NCBI GenBank assembly: GCA_018901315.1
Contig: JAHIFA010000047.1
Span: 1 to 21,807 of the forward strand
DNA length: 21,807 nt
Direction of reading: 5' to 3'
From: Nanobdellota archaeon
Lineage (GTDB): Archaea > Nanobdellota > Nanobdellia > Woesearchaeales > CG1-02-33-12
In this document: positions 1 through 6,784 of the stretch, piece by piece
Numbering within the stretch: the first letter of the stretch is position 1
How the letters are laid out: every line of letters starts with the position of its first letter
Translations under genes and position numbers: made by a program
The notes under the pieces: model-generated
The model's database searches: none
What the model saw: the letters and a program-made list of their open reading frames with translations, nothing else
What the model was told of the DNA's origin: nothing

Positions 1-1089
1 CTCTTTGTAAGAGCATCAATAGATGCAAGTTATGAATGCAGGGAAAAAAACTGCATGGAAGGCACAGAAATAGATTTTACTGTAAATATATACAATAATA
101 TCAACAAGAGCATTAATGTAGGTGATGTTTACATAAAAGACAAGGATTATAGTGTTATTCTTGGATTTGACCTTAGTGAAAAGGTAGTTTTAAACCCAGA
201 TGAAGTCCGCAGCTTTAATTTTACAAGTTTGGTTAAGGCGCCTATAAAAGGTTATACCTTTTACTATGTTCCATGTTTCAAGATGTCTTATGTTGATAAG
301 CCAGAAGAGGTTTTTGAGATATGCGGCAAGACTGTAAAAAGTTTTACAGTTATTCCATTATCAGAGATTGAGTGCAAAGAAGATTCTGAATGTGAAAAGG
401 ATGAATACTGCAATACATTCAGCATTTACAAATGCAGAAAACTGGAATGCAATTCTAATGAATCTGCAGCTAATCATTCATGTATTTTATTAGAACCAGA
501 AAAAATAGTGATTATTAACTGGGGGAATGTTATAATAACAGCAGGATTTATTGTTTTGGCTGTTGTTTTATTGTTTTTGTTCATAGGAAGAAAACAAAAG
601 CATGAAGGAGAGGATTATATAGATATGACTACTAAATTTAACGAAGAGGAAGAATATCCTAAAAAAGAAGAAACAAATAAGGAAGAGCAACATAAAAAAG
701 AGAAGCTAGACAAAGAGAATAAAAAGATTGAAAAATCTTTTGGGGAATTAAAAGAAGATAAACCTAAAAAAGATGAAAAGAGTAAAGAAATTAAGAAACT
801 TGCTCAAGAGCCTGAACAAGAAAAACCTGAAGAATATGAAGAAAACGATCATAAAAAGGATGTTGGGAGGGATGAAGAAATTAAAAAAAAGAAAACTAAA
901 CCTAAAAATAACAACAAAAAGAAATACAAGCGCTTAAAGCAGGACAAACCAGTTAGTACAGTTTCAGACTATGTCTCATTTAAAGAGGATAAGGAAAATA
1001 AGGAGGAGACTGAAGATAGTAACATAGAGGTTATGGATTACAGCGGTTACGAAGATGAAGATGAAAATGAAGACAGGGATCTGTTATAA
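1..1089 (+). CDS. Partial single-pass membrane protein with Cys-rich ectodomain and charged tail
   Basis: The reading frame is open from the first base, so the 5' end lies outside the window; the ATG at 55 is internal. The visible 362 residues begin with a beta-rich-looking ectodomain. A short Cys-rich segment follows (nt ~365-495; pattern C-x6-C-x5-C with further Cys), then one hydrophobic helix (nt ~523-590) ending in GRK. The last ~165 residues are almost entirely Lys and Glu and are likely cytoplasmic and disordered. The arrangement suggests a type I surface protein with its N-terminus outside. Function is not recognised. The Cys spacing (CKEDSECEKDEYC) recalls small disulfide modules of secreted proteins, but that is only a resemblance. 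It ends 19 nt before tRNA-Thr. Confidence 0.8.
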   Translation, partial: LFVRASIDASYECREKNCMEGTEIDFTVNIYNNINKSINVGDVYIKDKDYSVILGFDLSEKVVLNPDEVRSFNFTSLVKAPIKGYTFYYVPCFKMSYVDKPEEVFEICGKTVKSFTVIPLSEIECKEDSECEKDEYCNTFSIYKCRKLECNSNESAANHSCILLEPEKIVIINWGNVIITAGFIVLAVVLLFLFIGRKQKHEGEDYIDMTTKFNEEEEYPKKEETNKEEQHKKEKLDKENKKIEKSFGELKEDKPKKDEKSKEIKKLAQEPEQEKPEEYEENDHKKDVGRDEEIKKKKTKPKNNNKKKYKRLKQDKPVSTVSDYVSFKEDKENKEETEDSNIEVMDYSGYEDEDENEDRDLL

Positions 1090-1108
1090 TGAAATAGAGT
1101 TTATTAAT

Positions 1109-1181
1109 GCCCCGGTGGCTTAGTGGCTATAGCGCCACCTTGGTAAGGTGGAGGTCGCGAGTTCAACTCTCGCTCGGGGCT
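1109..1181 (+). tRNA. tRNA-Thr (anticodon GGT)
   Basis: A full cloverleaf folds by eye. The acceptor GCCCCGG pairs with TCGGGGC (last pair G-T), the D-arm is GC..GC, the anticodon stem CCACC pairs with GGTGG around loop TTGGTAA, the variable loop has 5 nt, and T-stem GCGAG pairs with CTCGC around TTCAACT. The anticodon GGT at 1142-1144 reads Thr codons ACC/ACU. The discriminator is T and CCA is not encoded, as usual in archaea. No intron is present. An oligo-T run follows directly and could end transcription. Confidence 0.96.
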
Positions 1182-1187
1182 TTTTTT
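1181..1187 (+). terminator. Oligo-T terminator after tRNA-Thr
   Basis: Seven T in a row begin at the discriminator base of tRNA-Thr. Short T tracts are sufficient terminators for many archaeal RNA genes. The tRNA-Val promoter follows at once. Confidence 0.5.
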
Positions 1188-1195
1188 ACACAACA

Positions 1196-1203
1196 TTTAA
1201 ATA
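1196..1203 (+). promoter_or_regulatory. TATA box for tRNA-Val
   Basis: TTTAAATA lies 27-34 nt upstream of the first base of tRNA-Val, the distance expected for an archaeal box A starting a transcript just before the tRNA 5' end. Confidence 0.5.
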
Positions 1204-1266
1204 TTAATTCTAATCTTATATTTTTAGTTGGGCCTGTGATCTAGTGGCTATGATGTCACCTTGACG

Positions 1267-1282
1267 ATTTAAAAAATCAAAA
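1267..1282 (+). other. tRNA-Val intron 1, canonical 37/38 position, 16 nt
   Basis: Exon TTGA (1261-1264) pairs with intron TCAA (1277-1280) as the 4-bp central helix. The bulges are CG|A (1265-1267) and AA|T (1281-1283). TTT (1268-1270) with AAA (1274-1276) forms the inner helix around a 3-nt loop, and the anticodon stem is the outer helix. Cleavage after G1266 and A1282 leaves loop TTGACGT. Sixteen nt is close to the smallest size that can fold the motif. Confidence 0.88.
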
Positions 1283-1304
1283 TGGTGAATATCCCCGGTT
1301 CGAA

Positions 1305-1400
1305 CAAATGGTTACGCTCATTTGATACGCAAAGAGTGACATTCAATTGCCTTGCAATTGAAGTCCCTCGTGCTCGCTTCGCTCGCAACCAATACGAAAG
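1305..1400 (+). other. tRNA-Val intron 2 in the T-loop (59/60), 96 nt
   Basis: Exon TTCG (1299-1302) pairs with intron CGAA (1395-1398). The bulges are AA|C (1303-1305) and AG|T (1399-1401). The outer helix is the T-stem CCCGG/CCGGG. The inner helix is TGGTT (1309-1313) with AACCA (1387-1391), separated from the bulges by A-A mismatches. The intron therefore meets the BHB rule, with a relaxed inner helix as is common at noncanonical sites. The interior holds a 9-bp hairpin (1342-1362) and one copy of a repeat module (1335-1388). T-loop introns at 59/60 are known from some Thermoproteota; their occurrence here is my reading of the sequence. Confidence 0.85.
1335..1388 (+). repeat. Hairpin repeat module, copy 1 (inside tRNA-Val intron 2)
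   Basis: The module is a conserved head AGTGACATT, a perfect 9-bp hairpin (TTCAATTGC / GCAATTGAA, loop CTT), then a conserved tail AAGTCCCTCG followed by TGCTCGCTTCGCTCGCAA. Copy 2 at 1445-1496 has the same head and tail but a different stem. The hairpin is thus kept while its sequence changes, which suggests selection on structure or a family with a variable stem. Confidence 0.75.
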
Positions 1401-1444
1401 TCCGGGTGGGCCCATCACAGCTTCTTGCTAAGCTGGCATGCATA

Positions 1445-1496
1445 AGCGACATTTTTTGCTTCGCAAAAAAGTCCCTCGAGCTCACTACGTTCGCAA
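1445..1496 (+). repeat. Hairpin repeat module, copy 2 (between tRNA-Val and AI-2E gene)
   Basis: This copy has head AGCGACATT, hairpin TTTTTTGC / GCAAAAAA around loop TTC, and tail AAGTCCCTCG followed by AGCTCACTACGTTCGCAA. Head and tail match copy 1 at all but about six bases; the stem differs but still pairs. It ends 8 nt before the ribosome site of the AI-2E gene and may form part of that mRNA leader or of the tRNA trailer. Confidence 0.75.
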
Positions 1497-1516
1497 TAAG
1501 TAAAGAGGTTGATAAT

Positions 1517-2569
1517 ATCAGAAAAATAAAAGAGGAATTTTCAAAATATTTCATACTGCTGTTCTTTATTATAGCTGTTTTCCTAGTTTTCTTGATTATC
1601 AGACCATTTATAATTGCAATATTAACCAGCATTATAATTTCATATATACTATACCCTTTATACATATGGATTAATAAAAAAACAAAGAAAAAAAACCTTT
1701 CTGCTTTCATAGTAACAATGCTGGTAATAATTTTAATAATCTCTCCGATTTTATTTATTGCAAACTCACTTACAAGGGAAGTAATGACTGTTTATACTAA
1801 TTCAAAACAAAGGATTGCAGAGGGAAATATAATTGCTATAGAATCTGACTCTAACATTTTATATGAATTAAATTCTTTCCTGGCTAATATAGCAGGAAAA
1901 CCACAAATTATTTCTTCCATTGACAGCATCACAAATTCTATAATAAGCTCATTGTCAAACTTTATATTTACAATACCAAAGAGAATACTTGGTTTTTTTG
2001 TTATGATATTTTTAATCTTTTTCATGCTAAGAGATGGGGGGTTAATGGTTAAAAAAATAAAATACCTTATACCATTAAAAAATCATTACCAAAATAAGAT
2101 AGTAAAAAAATTTGGCAGTGTTACACGTGCTGTTGTTTATGGCCATTTTATAACAGCACTAATTCAGGGTATGGTTGGTGTATTGGGCTTATATATATTT
2201 GGAGTTAAATCCCCTCTTGTATGGGGAATTATTCTGTTAATTGCATGCATGATACCCTTTGTTGGATCTCCAGTAGTATGGTTCCCATTAGGTGTGTTAA
2301 AGTTAATTGAAGGGCTGACAACAAACAGCACATCTGTAGCATTAAGTGGTGCAGGCCTTCTTATTTATGGCTTCATTGTAATATCATCAATTGACAATTT
2401 GATAAAGCCCAAAATCATTGGAGATATAGCAAGAATCCATCCTACAATAATACTGATTGGTGTTTTAGGCGGATTGTTAATGTTTGGTGTTATAGGGATT
2501 GTTGTAGGTCCTTTGATACTATCGCTATTTTTGACATTTGTTGAAATCTATAAAATAGAGATTATCTAG
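1517..2569 (+). CDS. AI-2E family (PerM/YdiK-like) membrane transporter, noncanonical start
   Basis: About 350 residues with the family's usual layout. Two N-terminal membrane helices are followed by a short extracytoplasmic segment (around NSFLANIAGKPQIISSID), then five or six helices including motifs IPFVGSPVVWFPLG, DNLIKPKIIG and HPTIILIGVLGG. Family members export or exchange small solutes; the substrate cannot be read from sequence. The frame runs upstream through the repeat and the tRNA to an ATG at 1352 inside the tRNA intron, which is not a credible start. Between the tRNA and the first helix there is no in-frame ATG or TTG, and the only GTG (1406) is inside the tRNA. A good ribosome site GAGGTTGAT (1505-1513) lies 8 nt before ATC at 1517, giving a normal family N-terminus, so I place the start there. 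The AMP phosphorylase gene follows after 3 nt. Confidence 0.85.
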   Translation: MRKIKEEFSKYFILLFFIIAVFLVFLIIRPFIIAILTSIIISYILYPLYIWINKKTKKKNLSAFIVTMLVIILIISPILFIANSLTREVMTVYTNSKQRIAEGNIIAIESDSNILYELNSFLANIAGKPQIISSIDSITNSIISSLSNFIFTIPKRILGFFVMIFLIFFMLRDGGLMVKKIKYLIPLKNHYQNKIVKKFGSVTRAVVYGHFITALIQGMVGVLGLYIFGVKSPLVWGIILLIACMIPFVGSPVVWFPLGVLKLIEGLTTNSTSVALSGAGLLIYGFIVISSIDNLIKPKIIGDIARIHPTIILIGVLGGLLMFGVIGIVVGPLILSLFLTFVEIYKIEII

Positions 2570-2572
2570 AAA

Positions 2573-4066
2573 ATGAAACTAAAGGTTAAGGATATTGATA
2601 TTGCAACTGGCTGGCCATTGGTGGCAGTTCTAAATGAGTTTGATGCACTAAAGCTTGACCTTCATTATGAAGACAGGATTAAAATTAAGAAGGGAAGAAA
2701 AAGTGTTATTGCAATAATAGATATTGCTGAATCCAAAAAAATAGTTTCAAGCGGCCAGATAGGATTATATGAAGAGGTTTTAACAAAGCTAAATACAAAA
2801 TCAGGCAATTTTGTTGATATATCTCTTGTTGAAAAGCCTGCTTCTATACAGTATATCAAAGAAAAATTAAAAGGCAAAAAACTAAGTTATAAAGAGTTCT
2901 ATCAAATCATTGATGACATCATCAAAAATAAATTAAGCGAGATAGAGATAACATACTTTGTTTCTGCCTGTTATATGCATGAGCTTGATCTTGATGAGAT
3001 TGTTTTATTAACAAAAGCCATGGTCAACACAGGAGAGATATTAAAATTTAATAAATACCCTGTAATGGACAAGCACTGTATTGGGGGGGTTGCAGGCAAC
3101 AGGACAACAATGGTTGTAGTGCCTATAGTTGCTACTGCTGGCCTGATAATTCCAAAAACATCATCAAGGAGCATAACAAGCCCTGCTGGAACAGCTGACA
3201 CAATGGAAGTTTTGTGCAATGTGTGCTTTTCAATTAAAGAAATAAAAAAGATTATTAAAAAGACAAATGCCTGCCTTGTGTGGGGCGGGTCTGTTAACCT
3301 TGCACCTGCAGATGATAAAATAATAAGAATAGAACATCCTGTATCGCTTGATCCAGAGGGTCAGCTTCTGGCCAGCATTTTAGCAAAGAAAAAATCTGTT
3401 TCTGCAACACACTTGCTTATTGATATACCTGTTGGCAGGGGAGCAAAGATAGAGAGCAGGAAAAAAGCACTCCATTTTAAAAGTCTTTTTGAGGCAATAT
3501 CAAAAAAGCTTGGAATAAAAATCAGGGTTGTAATCACAGACGGCTCTCAGCCAATAGGGAACGGAATAGGCCCGGCATTAGAGGCAAGGGATGTTATGTG
3601 GATTTTGGAAAATGATTTAAGGCAGCCTTTTGATTTAAGGAAAAAATCAGTTAAAATGGCAGGGCTTCTTCTTGAAATTGGAGGAAAGGCAAAAAAAGGG
3701 GCTGGAGCTAAAAAGGCATTGAAAATATTAAAATCTGGAGCTGCTTACAGGAAAATGATAGAAATCATTAAAGCGCAGGGTGGTAAGAAGGTAAAGGCTG
3801 ATGATATAAAGATTGGAAAATTTGCATATAATTTTAGAGCAAATAAATCAGGGCTTATTATCCATATAGACAACGAATCAATCTCAAAGATATCAAGGTC
3901 TGCCGGCGCTCCACTTGATAAGGGTGCAGGAATCTATCTGCATAAGCATGTTAAGGATTCTGTTAAGAAAGGGGATAAAATATTTACAATCCATGCTAAA
4001 AATAAGCAAAAGCTGAAGTATGCTGTTAATGTTCTCAAAAAAATAAATGGTGTTGTTATTAAATAA
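2573..4066 (+). CDS. deoA: AMP phosphorylase (archaeal, thymidine phosphorylase superfamily)
   Basis: A 497-residue protein matching the length of archaeal AMP phosphorylases. It has the extra N-terminal domain (residues ~1-85) absent from bacterial thymidine phosphorylase, then the alpha domain (~95-160) and the conserved phosphate/nucleotide site KHCIGGVAGNRT (167-178) with TSSRSITSPAGTADTMEVL (196-214). It phosphorolyses AMP (also CMP and UMP) to the base plus ribose 1,5-bisphosphate. That product normally enters the archaeal NMP pathway through ribose-1,5-bisphosphate isomerase and form III RubisCO; neither gene is in this window. It starts 3 nt after the AI-2E stop and is probably co-transcribed. 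The function call is firm; substrate preference is family knowledge. Confidence 0.94.
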   Translation: MKLKVKDIDIATGWPLVAVLNEFDALKLDLHYEDRIKIKKGRKSVIAIIDIAESKKIVSSGQIGLYEEVLTKLNTKSGNFVDISLVEKPASIQYIKEKLKGKKLSYKEFYQIIDDIIKNKLSEIEITYFVSACYMHELDLDEIVLLTKAMVNTGEILKFNKYPVMDKHCIGGVAGNRTTMVVVPIVATAGLIIPKTSSRSITSPAGTADTMEVLCNVCFSIKEIKKIIKKTNACLVWGGSVNLAPADDKIIRIEHPVSLDPEGQLLASILAKKKSVSATHLLIDIPVGRGAKIESRKKALHFKSLFEAISKKLGIKIRVVITDGSQPIGNGIGPALEARDVMWILENDLRQPFDLRKKSVKMAGLLLEIGGKAKKGAGAKKALKILKSGAAYRKMIEIIKAQGGKKVKADDIKIGKFAYNFRANKSGLIIHIDNESISKISRSAGAPLDKGAGIYLHKHVKDSVKKGDKIFTIHAKNKQKLKYAVNVLKKINGVVIK

Positions 4067-4151
4067 TTTAACTAATTCTTGGTGAGTAAGTGACTAAATA
4101 AGCTACAATAATGTTAATGTTGTTACTTAATTGTGATAACAAAAACGAAAC

Positions 4152-4160
4152 ATTTATATA
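4152..4160 (+). promoter_or_regulatory. TATA promoter for orphan gene at 4234
   Basis: A purine-rich BRE-like stretch (ACGAAAC) precedes ATTTATATA. Transcription would start near 4185, leaving a leader of about 50 nt that holds the GAAGGAGG ribosome site (4221-4228). Confidence 0.6.
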
Positions 4161-4168
4161 GTAGTTAT

Positions 4169-4193
4169 ACTATCTACATCGTATTAAGATAGT
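4169..4193. promoter_or_regulatory. Inverted repeat at the promoter of the 4234 gene
   Basis: ACTATCT (4169-4175) and AGATAGT (4187-4193) are perfect 7-nt arms separated by 11 nt. They begin 9 nt after the TATA box and cover the expected transcription start, the classic place for a repressor operator in archaea. It could instead be an RNA hairpin. Confidence 0.4.
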
Positions 4194-4233
4194 TTAATAT
4201 ATAAAACAATAAAATAAAAAGAAGGAGGCAAAA

Positions 4234-4776
4234 ATGGTAACTATAGAGGATTTAAATAATAAGTACGAACCAATTAAAAAGTTAAAGGATGATGCTTATT
4301 TTAACGCATCTAAAATGATAATTGATTATGTAACCAATGGCACAGGTAGAAAATGGAGTGAACTCGCTGAACCTCAGAAACTAGAAGCTGCAGAAAAATT
4401 TACAGGCGGAGTAAATAATGCTGCCCTTAATCTTGGAGGAGTTACAATTGGCAATGAGTATGGCCAGGAATTGGTAGGCAATCCTGCAGGGTTTACAGAA
4501 CAACACGAAAAAGCAATTGCTGGTGATCCAGTAAATGGAATAAATGCTGTATATAAACAAGGCATTGGTTCTATTGTTAATAAACTGTCAAATGTTATTC
4601 CTAAAATGGTTAGTGACTCAGATATAATCCCTCTGAAGACAGAGTTTAGTAGATTACTTAATTTTGACTCAAGTAAGGTTACTACAACAGGTCATATAGC
4701 AAGGTTATGGGATATCAACTATAATAGGATTAGTTATGGCGAATCCTTAGATGAACAACTAGCTGATTTTAGGTAA
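4234..4776 (+). CDS. Orphan soluble protein, paralog of the 4872 gene
   Basis: A 180-residue protein without signal peptide or membrane helix; no known family is recognised. Start: ATG 5 nt after GAAGGAGG. Aligned by eye it resembles the soluble part of the next gene's product in order and spacing. TGRKWSEL matches TGKKPSEL; LNLGGVTIGNEYG matches LNFLGLKGAGNDTYG; a middle helix containing INAVYKQG matches LADVSEKTG; C-terminal LLNFDSSKV...ARLW matches GLNIDAKKI...RALY. It has a strong promoter and ribosome site of its own and is followed by a T-rich stretch, so it is probably a single-gene transcript. The role is unknown. Confidence 0.8.
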   Translation: MVTIEDLNNKYEPIKKLKDDAYFNASKMIIDYVTNGTGRKWSELAEPQKLEAAEKFTGGVNNAALNLGGVTIGNEYGQELVGNPAGFTEQHEKAIAGDPVNGINAVYKQGIGSIVNKLSNVIPKMVSDSDIIPLKTEFSRLLNFDSSKVTTTGHIARLWDINYNRISYGESLDEQLADFR

Positions 4777-4782
4777 TTAAAA

Positions 4783-4823
4783 GTTTAATTTTTTATTTTA
4801 TTTATTTTTCTTTAATTCTTTGT
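4783..4823 (+). terminator. T-rich terminator region after the 4234 gene
   Basis: Several T runs (TTTTTT and shorter) follow the stop codon within 45 nt, ahead of the next gene's TATA box. There is no clear stem; archaeal termination needs only T tracts. Confidence 0.4.
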
Positions 4824-4840
4824 TTTAAAATTTAGAAATG

Positions 4841-4848
4841 TTTATATA
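4841..4848 (+). promoter_or_regulatory. TATA promoter for the 4872 gene
   Basis: TTTATATA lies 24-31 nt before the ATG at 4872, so the mRNA probably begins at or next to the start codon (leaderless). The box overlaps the upstream in-frame ATG at 4848, which rules out that ATG as the start. Confidence 0.6.
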
Positions 4849-4871
4849 TGACTGTATACGTTATTAGTCTA

Positions 4872-5654
4872 ATGAAACCAAAAAGAGTGTTGATAGCAAG
4901 TTTTGCTCTTATTATATTAGGTTTATTCTTTATTGTTGGCCCAGAAACAAGCATAACAGGAGCTGTAGTTGGGGTTCAGAGCGGAGTGTTGGATTCAACA
5001 TCAAATATTCTTTTTGGATTTTTTTTGGTATGGATAGCAGGGATTATATTGATAGGCGGAGTAGAGGAGAAAGTAGTTGATATAAAAACGTTAAAGAAAC
5101 GAAGTGAAGAAGTTGGAAAGTTTATCGAAGATTATAACTTTTCCACCTCTCAAGGGTATGTTAAGGGAATCGAAAAGACAGGTAAAAAACCAAGTGAGCT
5201 AAATAGCAAGGACAGGGTAGAAATTGTTGATAACATATATAACACAAAGAAAGAGGTGTATCTTAATTTTTTGGGTCTAAAGGGTGCTGGCAATGATACA
5301 TATGGAAAGCCTGCCCTTGAACAAATGCATTATACACAAACAGGGACTAATATGGAAGATAAAAACAAACTTGCTGCACTTACCCCAACAGCTTTAGCAG
5401 ATGTAAGTGAAAAGACAGGGCATGTCTTAGAGGAGAGGTTAGGGGGTTATATGTTTGCTGATATTAATGATAAAAACTTCGAAAAAGTTAAAGACCAGGT
5501 GGCACAAGGATTGAATATTGATGCAAAAAAAATTAAAACAAAAGAGGAGTTGAGGGCACTTTATAATGCATTAATCAATAAAGAAGCACAAGATGGCAGA
5601 CTAAAGAATTTTAGGGCTGATGATTACAGGACAAATAATTATGAAAATAACTAA
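4872..5654 (+). CDS. Orphan membrane-anchored protein, paralog of the 4234 gene
   Basis: About 260 residues. It begins MKPKRVLIASFA with a membrane helix, then a short loop with SITGAVVG, a second helix (FGFFLVWIAGIILIG) and a ~190-residue charged, probably cytoplasmic domain. That domain aligns by eye with the whole product of the 4234 gene, so the two look like a soluble and an anchored version of one unknown family. The ATG at 4872 is chosen because the ATG at 4848 lies in the TATA box. The last 3 bases overlap the stop codon of the convergent aminopeptidase gene. No function is assigned. Confidence 0.8.
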   Translation: MKPKRVLIASFALIILGLFFIVGPETSITGAVVGVQSGVLDSTSNILFGFFLVWIAGIILIGGVEEKVVDIKTLKKRSEEVGKFIEDYNFSTSQGYVKGIEKTGKKPSELNSKDRVEIVDNIYNTKKEVYLNFLGLKGAGNDTYGKPALEQMHYTQTGTNMEDKNKLAALTPTALADVSEKTGHVLEERLGGYMFADINDKNFEKVKDQVAQGLNIDAKKIKTKEELRALYNALINKEAQDGRLKNFRADDYRTNNYENN

Positions 5655-6721
5655 ATATTCAGCAATCTTCCGTTTATTGTTATTCTAGGGTTTTTAAAGA
5701 CCTGGTCAAGGTGGGTCATTGCAAATATTGAGCCGCCGAACCAGTTGTTTGAGCCAAGGGCAATATGTGCTGTTCCAAGAGCCTTTTCATCAACTATTGT
5801 TGAGCCAATTATTCTTGCTTTTGGATTCAGACCAATTCCAAACTCGCAGATTTTTCTTATGCCCCATGGATGTTTGGAATTTCTTTCTGCCCACAAGATA
5901 GTTTCCTCAAGAAGCTTTGCTTCCTCTTTTCCCTGAATGTCAATAAGGTCGCCGTTCTTTATAATTAAGGTTATTGGATTTTTTATTATTGTAGTACCAT
6001 GCCTGTTTCTTGAGCTTCCGTCAATAACAACCTTTCCATTAACTGATTTCTTCTTTGGTGGGAAATAGACTTCTCCAGCAGGAAGGTTGCCTCCAGAGCC
6101 GGGCTTTGTATAATCGCCGTCTGCAGATTTAATATTTGCAACATCAATTTTCATATGAAGATCTGTTCCAGCTTTTGTCCTTACATGCAAATCTGTCCCT
6201 TTTTCAATAACTGCCTTAAGTTTTCTGTGTGCCCTTTGTATTTCCGGGTAGTCTATGTTAATGGTTTTTACTAACTCCTTAAAATCCCTTGTTTCTATTG
6301 TTCCAAGGCTTATTGTAGATGCAAACCTCATGTTTCTCTGTCTGCACAAGTGCCTATAGCCTTTAGGCATACCCCTTAAAGAGCCAAGCCTGTTGGACAA
6401 AGCAAGAAGTAAAATGCTTCTCTCACCAAGATAATTGATTGCATCAATAATGCTTTTATCTGCAATATCTCCTCTTAATTTTGGCACCTGAAAAAAAAGC
6501 CTTGGGTGCAATCCAAGTTTTTTTGCTGCAAAATAATAAGAGCCTGCAAGAATAGCTGCTGCACACTTTCTATCATAACCTGTATCCCCTATTATTAATA
6601 TGCTTTCATTCTTCGCCCTTAGGCAGTCTTTGAAAACTCCCTTAAGATAAGCAGAATAAGTCTTGCAGGTGTCTAATAAATTTTTTTGTTTAAGCCAATC
6701 AATGCAAGCCTTTGAATCCAC
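5651..6721 (-). CDS. M29-type (thermophilic AmpT-like) metallo-aminopeptidase
   Basis: 356 residues from a GTG start preceded by GAGGTG at 5-nt spacing. The C-terminal half carries the metal-site pattern of family M29: NLPAGEVYFPP with Glu217, EFGIG with Glu293, GTAHIALG with His319, and THLD with His337 and Asp339. Enzymes of this fold remove N-terminal residues from peptides using two metal ions. The N-terminal half is less conserved, and some relatives of this fold have other activities (for example NicX-type dioxygenases), so substrate is uncertain. The stop overlaps that of the convergent upstream gene by 3-4 nt. The SpeH-like gene lies 63 nt upstream on the same strand, with a possible TATA between them. 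Confidence 0.82.
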   Translation of the reverse strand: MDSKACIDWLKQKNLLDTCKTYSAYLKGVFKDCLRAKNESILIIGDTGYDRKCAAAILAGSYYFAAKKLGLHPRLFFQVPKLRGDIADKSIIDAINYLGERSILLLALSNRLGSLRGMPKGYRHLCRQRNMRFASTISLGTIETRDFKELVKTINIDYPEIQRAHRKLKAVIEKGTDLHVRTKAGTDLHMKIDVANIKSADGDYTKPGSGGNLPAGEVYFPPKKKSVNGKVVIDGSSRNRHGTTIIKNPITLIIKNGDLIDIQGKEEAKLLEETILWAERNSKHPWGIRKICEFGIGLNPKARIIGSTIVDEKALGTAHIALGSNNWFGGSIFAMTHLDQVFKNPRITINGRLLNI

Positions 6722-6784
6722 CTTAACACCTCAAGAATAAATTTAACTTGCTTGTTTTTAAACTTTTTGATTAAAAAGATTTTA

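Larger units (their letters stand above)
1230..1414 (+). tRNA. tRNA-Val (anticodon GAC) with two introns
   Basis: The gene spans 185 nt and gives a 73-nt mature tRNA once two introns (1267-1282 and 1305-1400) are removed. Mature parts: acceptor GGGCCTG with TGGGCCC (two wobble pairs next to the junction), D-arm ATC...GAT, anticodon stem TCACC with GGTGA, spliced loop TTGACGT, variable loop ATATC, T-stem CCCGG with CCGGG and spliced T-loop TTCGAAT, discriminator A, no encoded CCA. Anticodon GAC is at 1263-1265. Both intron boundaries satisfy the archaeal bulge-helix-bulge rule for the splicing endonuclease: a 4-bp central helix between two 3-nt bulges, each cut after its second nucleotide. The second intron splits the T-loop between positions 59 and 60, an uncommon site. 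A plain tRNA search would probably miss the gene or call it a pseudogene. Confidence 0.92.

Noticed and set aside
1305..1400. Box C/D guide RNA hosted by the tRNA intron
   Set aside because: No convincing C box (RTGATGA) with matching D box (CTGA) is present.
1335..1496. CRISPR array
   Set aside because: Only two imperfect units, with hairpins in place of spacers and no cas genes.
1230..1500. Integrated element splitting a tRNA (att site)
   Set aside because: There is no integrase and no duplicated tRNA end, and the boundaries fit intron splicing exactly.
1352..1516. N-terminal extension of the AI-2E protein from ATG 1352
   Set aside because: The ATG lies inside the tRNA-Val intron and the extension translates tRNA exon and repeat; it resembles no AI-2E N-terminus.
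1318..1710. 130-aa frame on the minus strand over the tRNA intron and AI-2E gene
   Set aside because: It overlaps the tRNA, both repeat copies and a well-supported gene; its sequence is a product of the repeat and of antisense hydrophobic codons.
5719..5936. Two ~60-aa plus-strand frames inside the aminopeptidase gene
   Set aside because: They are overlapped entirely by the M29 gene with its metal-site motifs; they are shadows.
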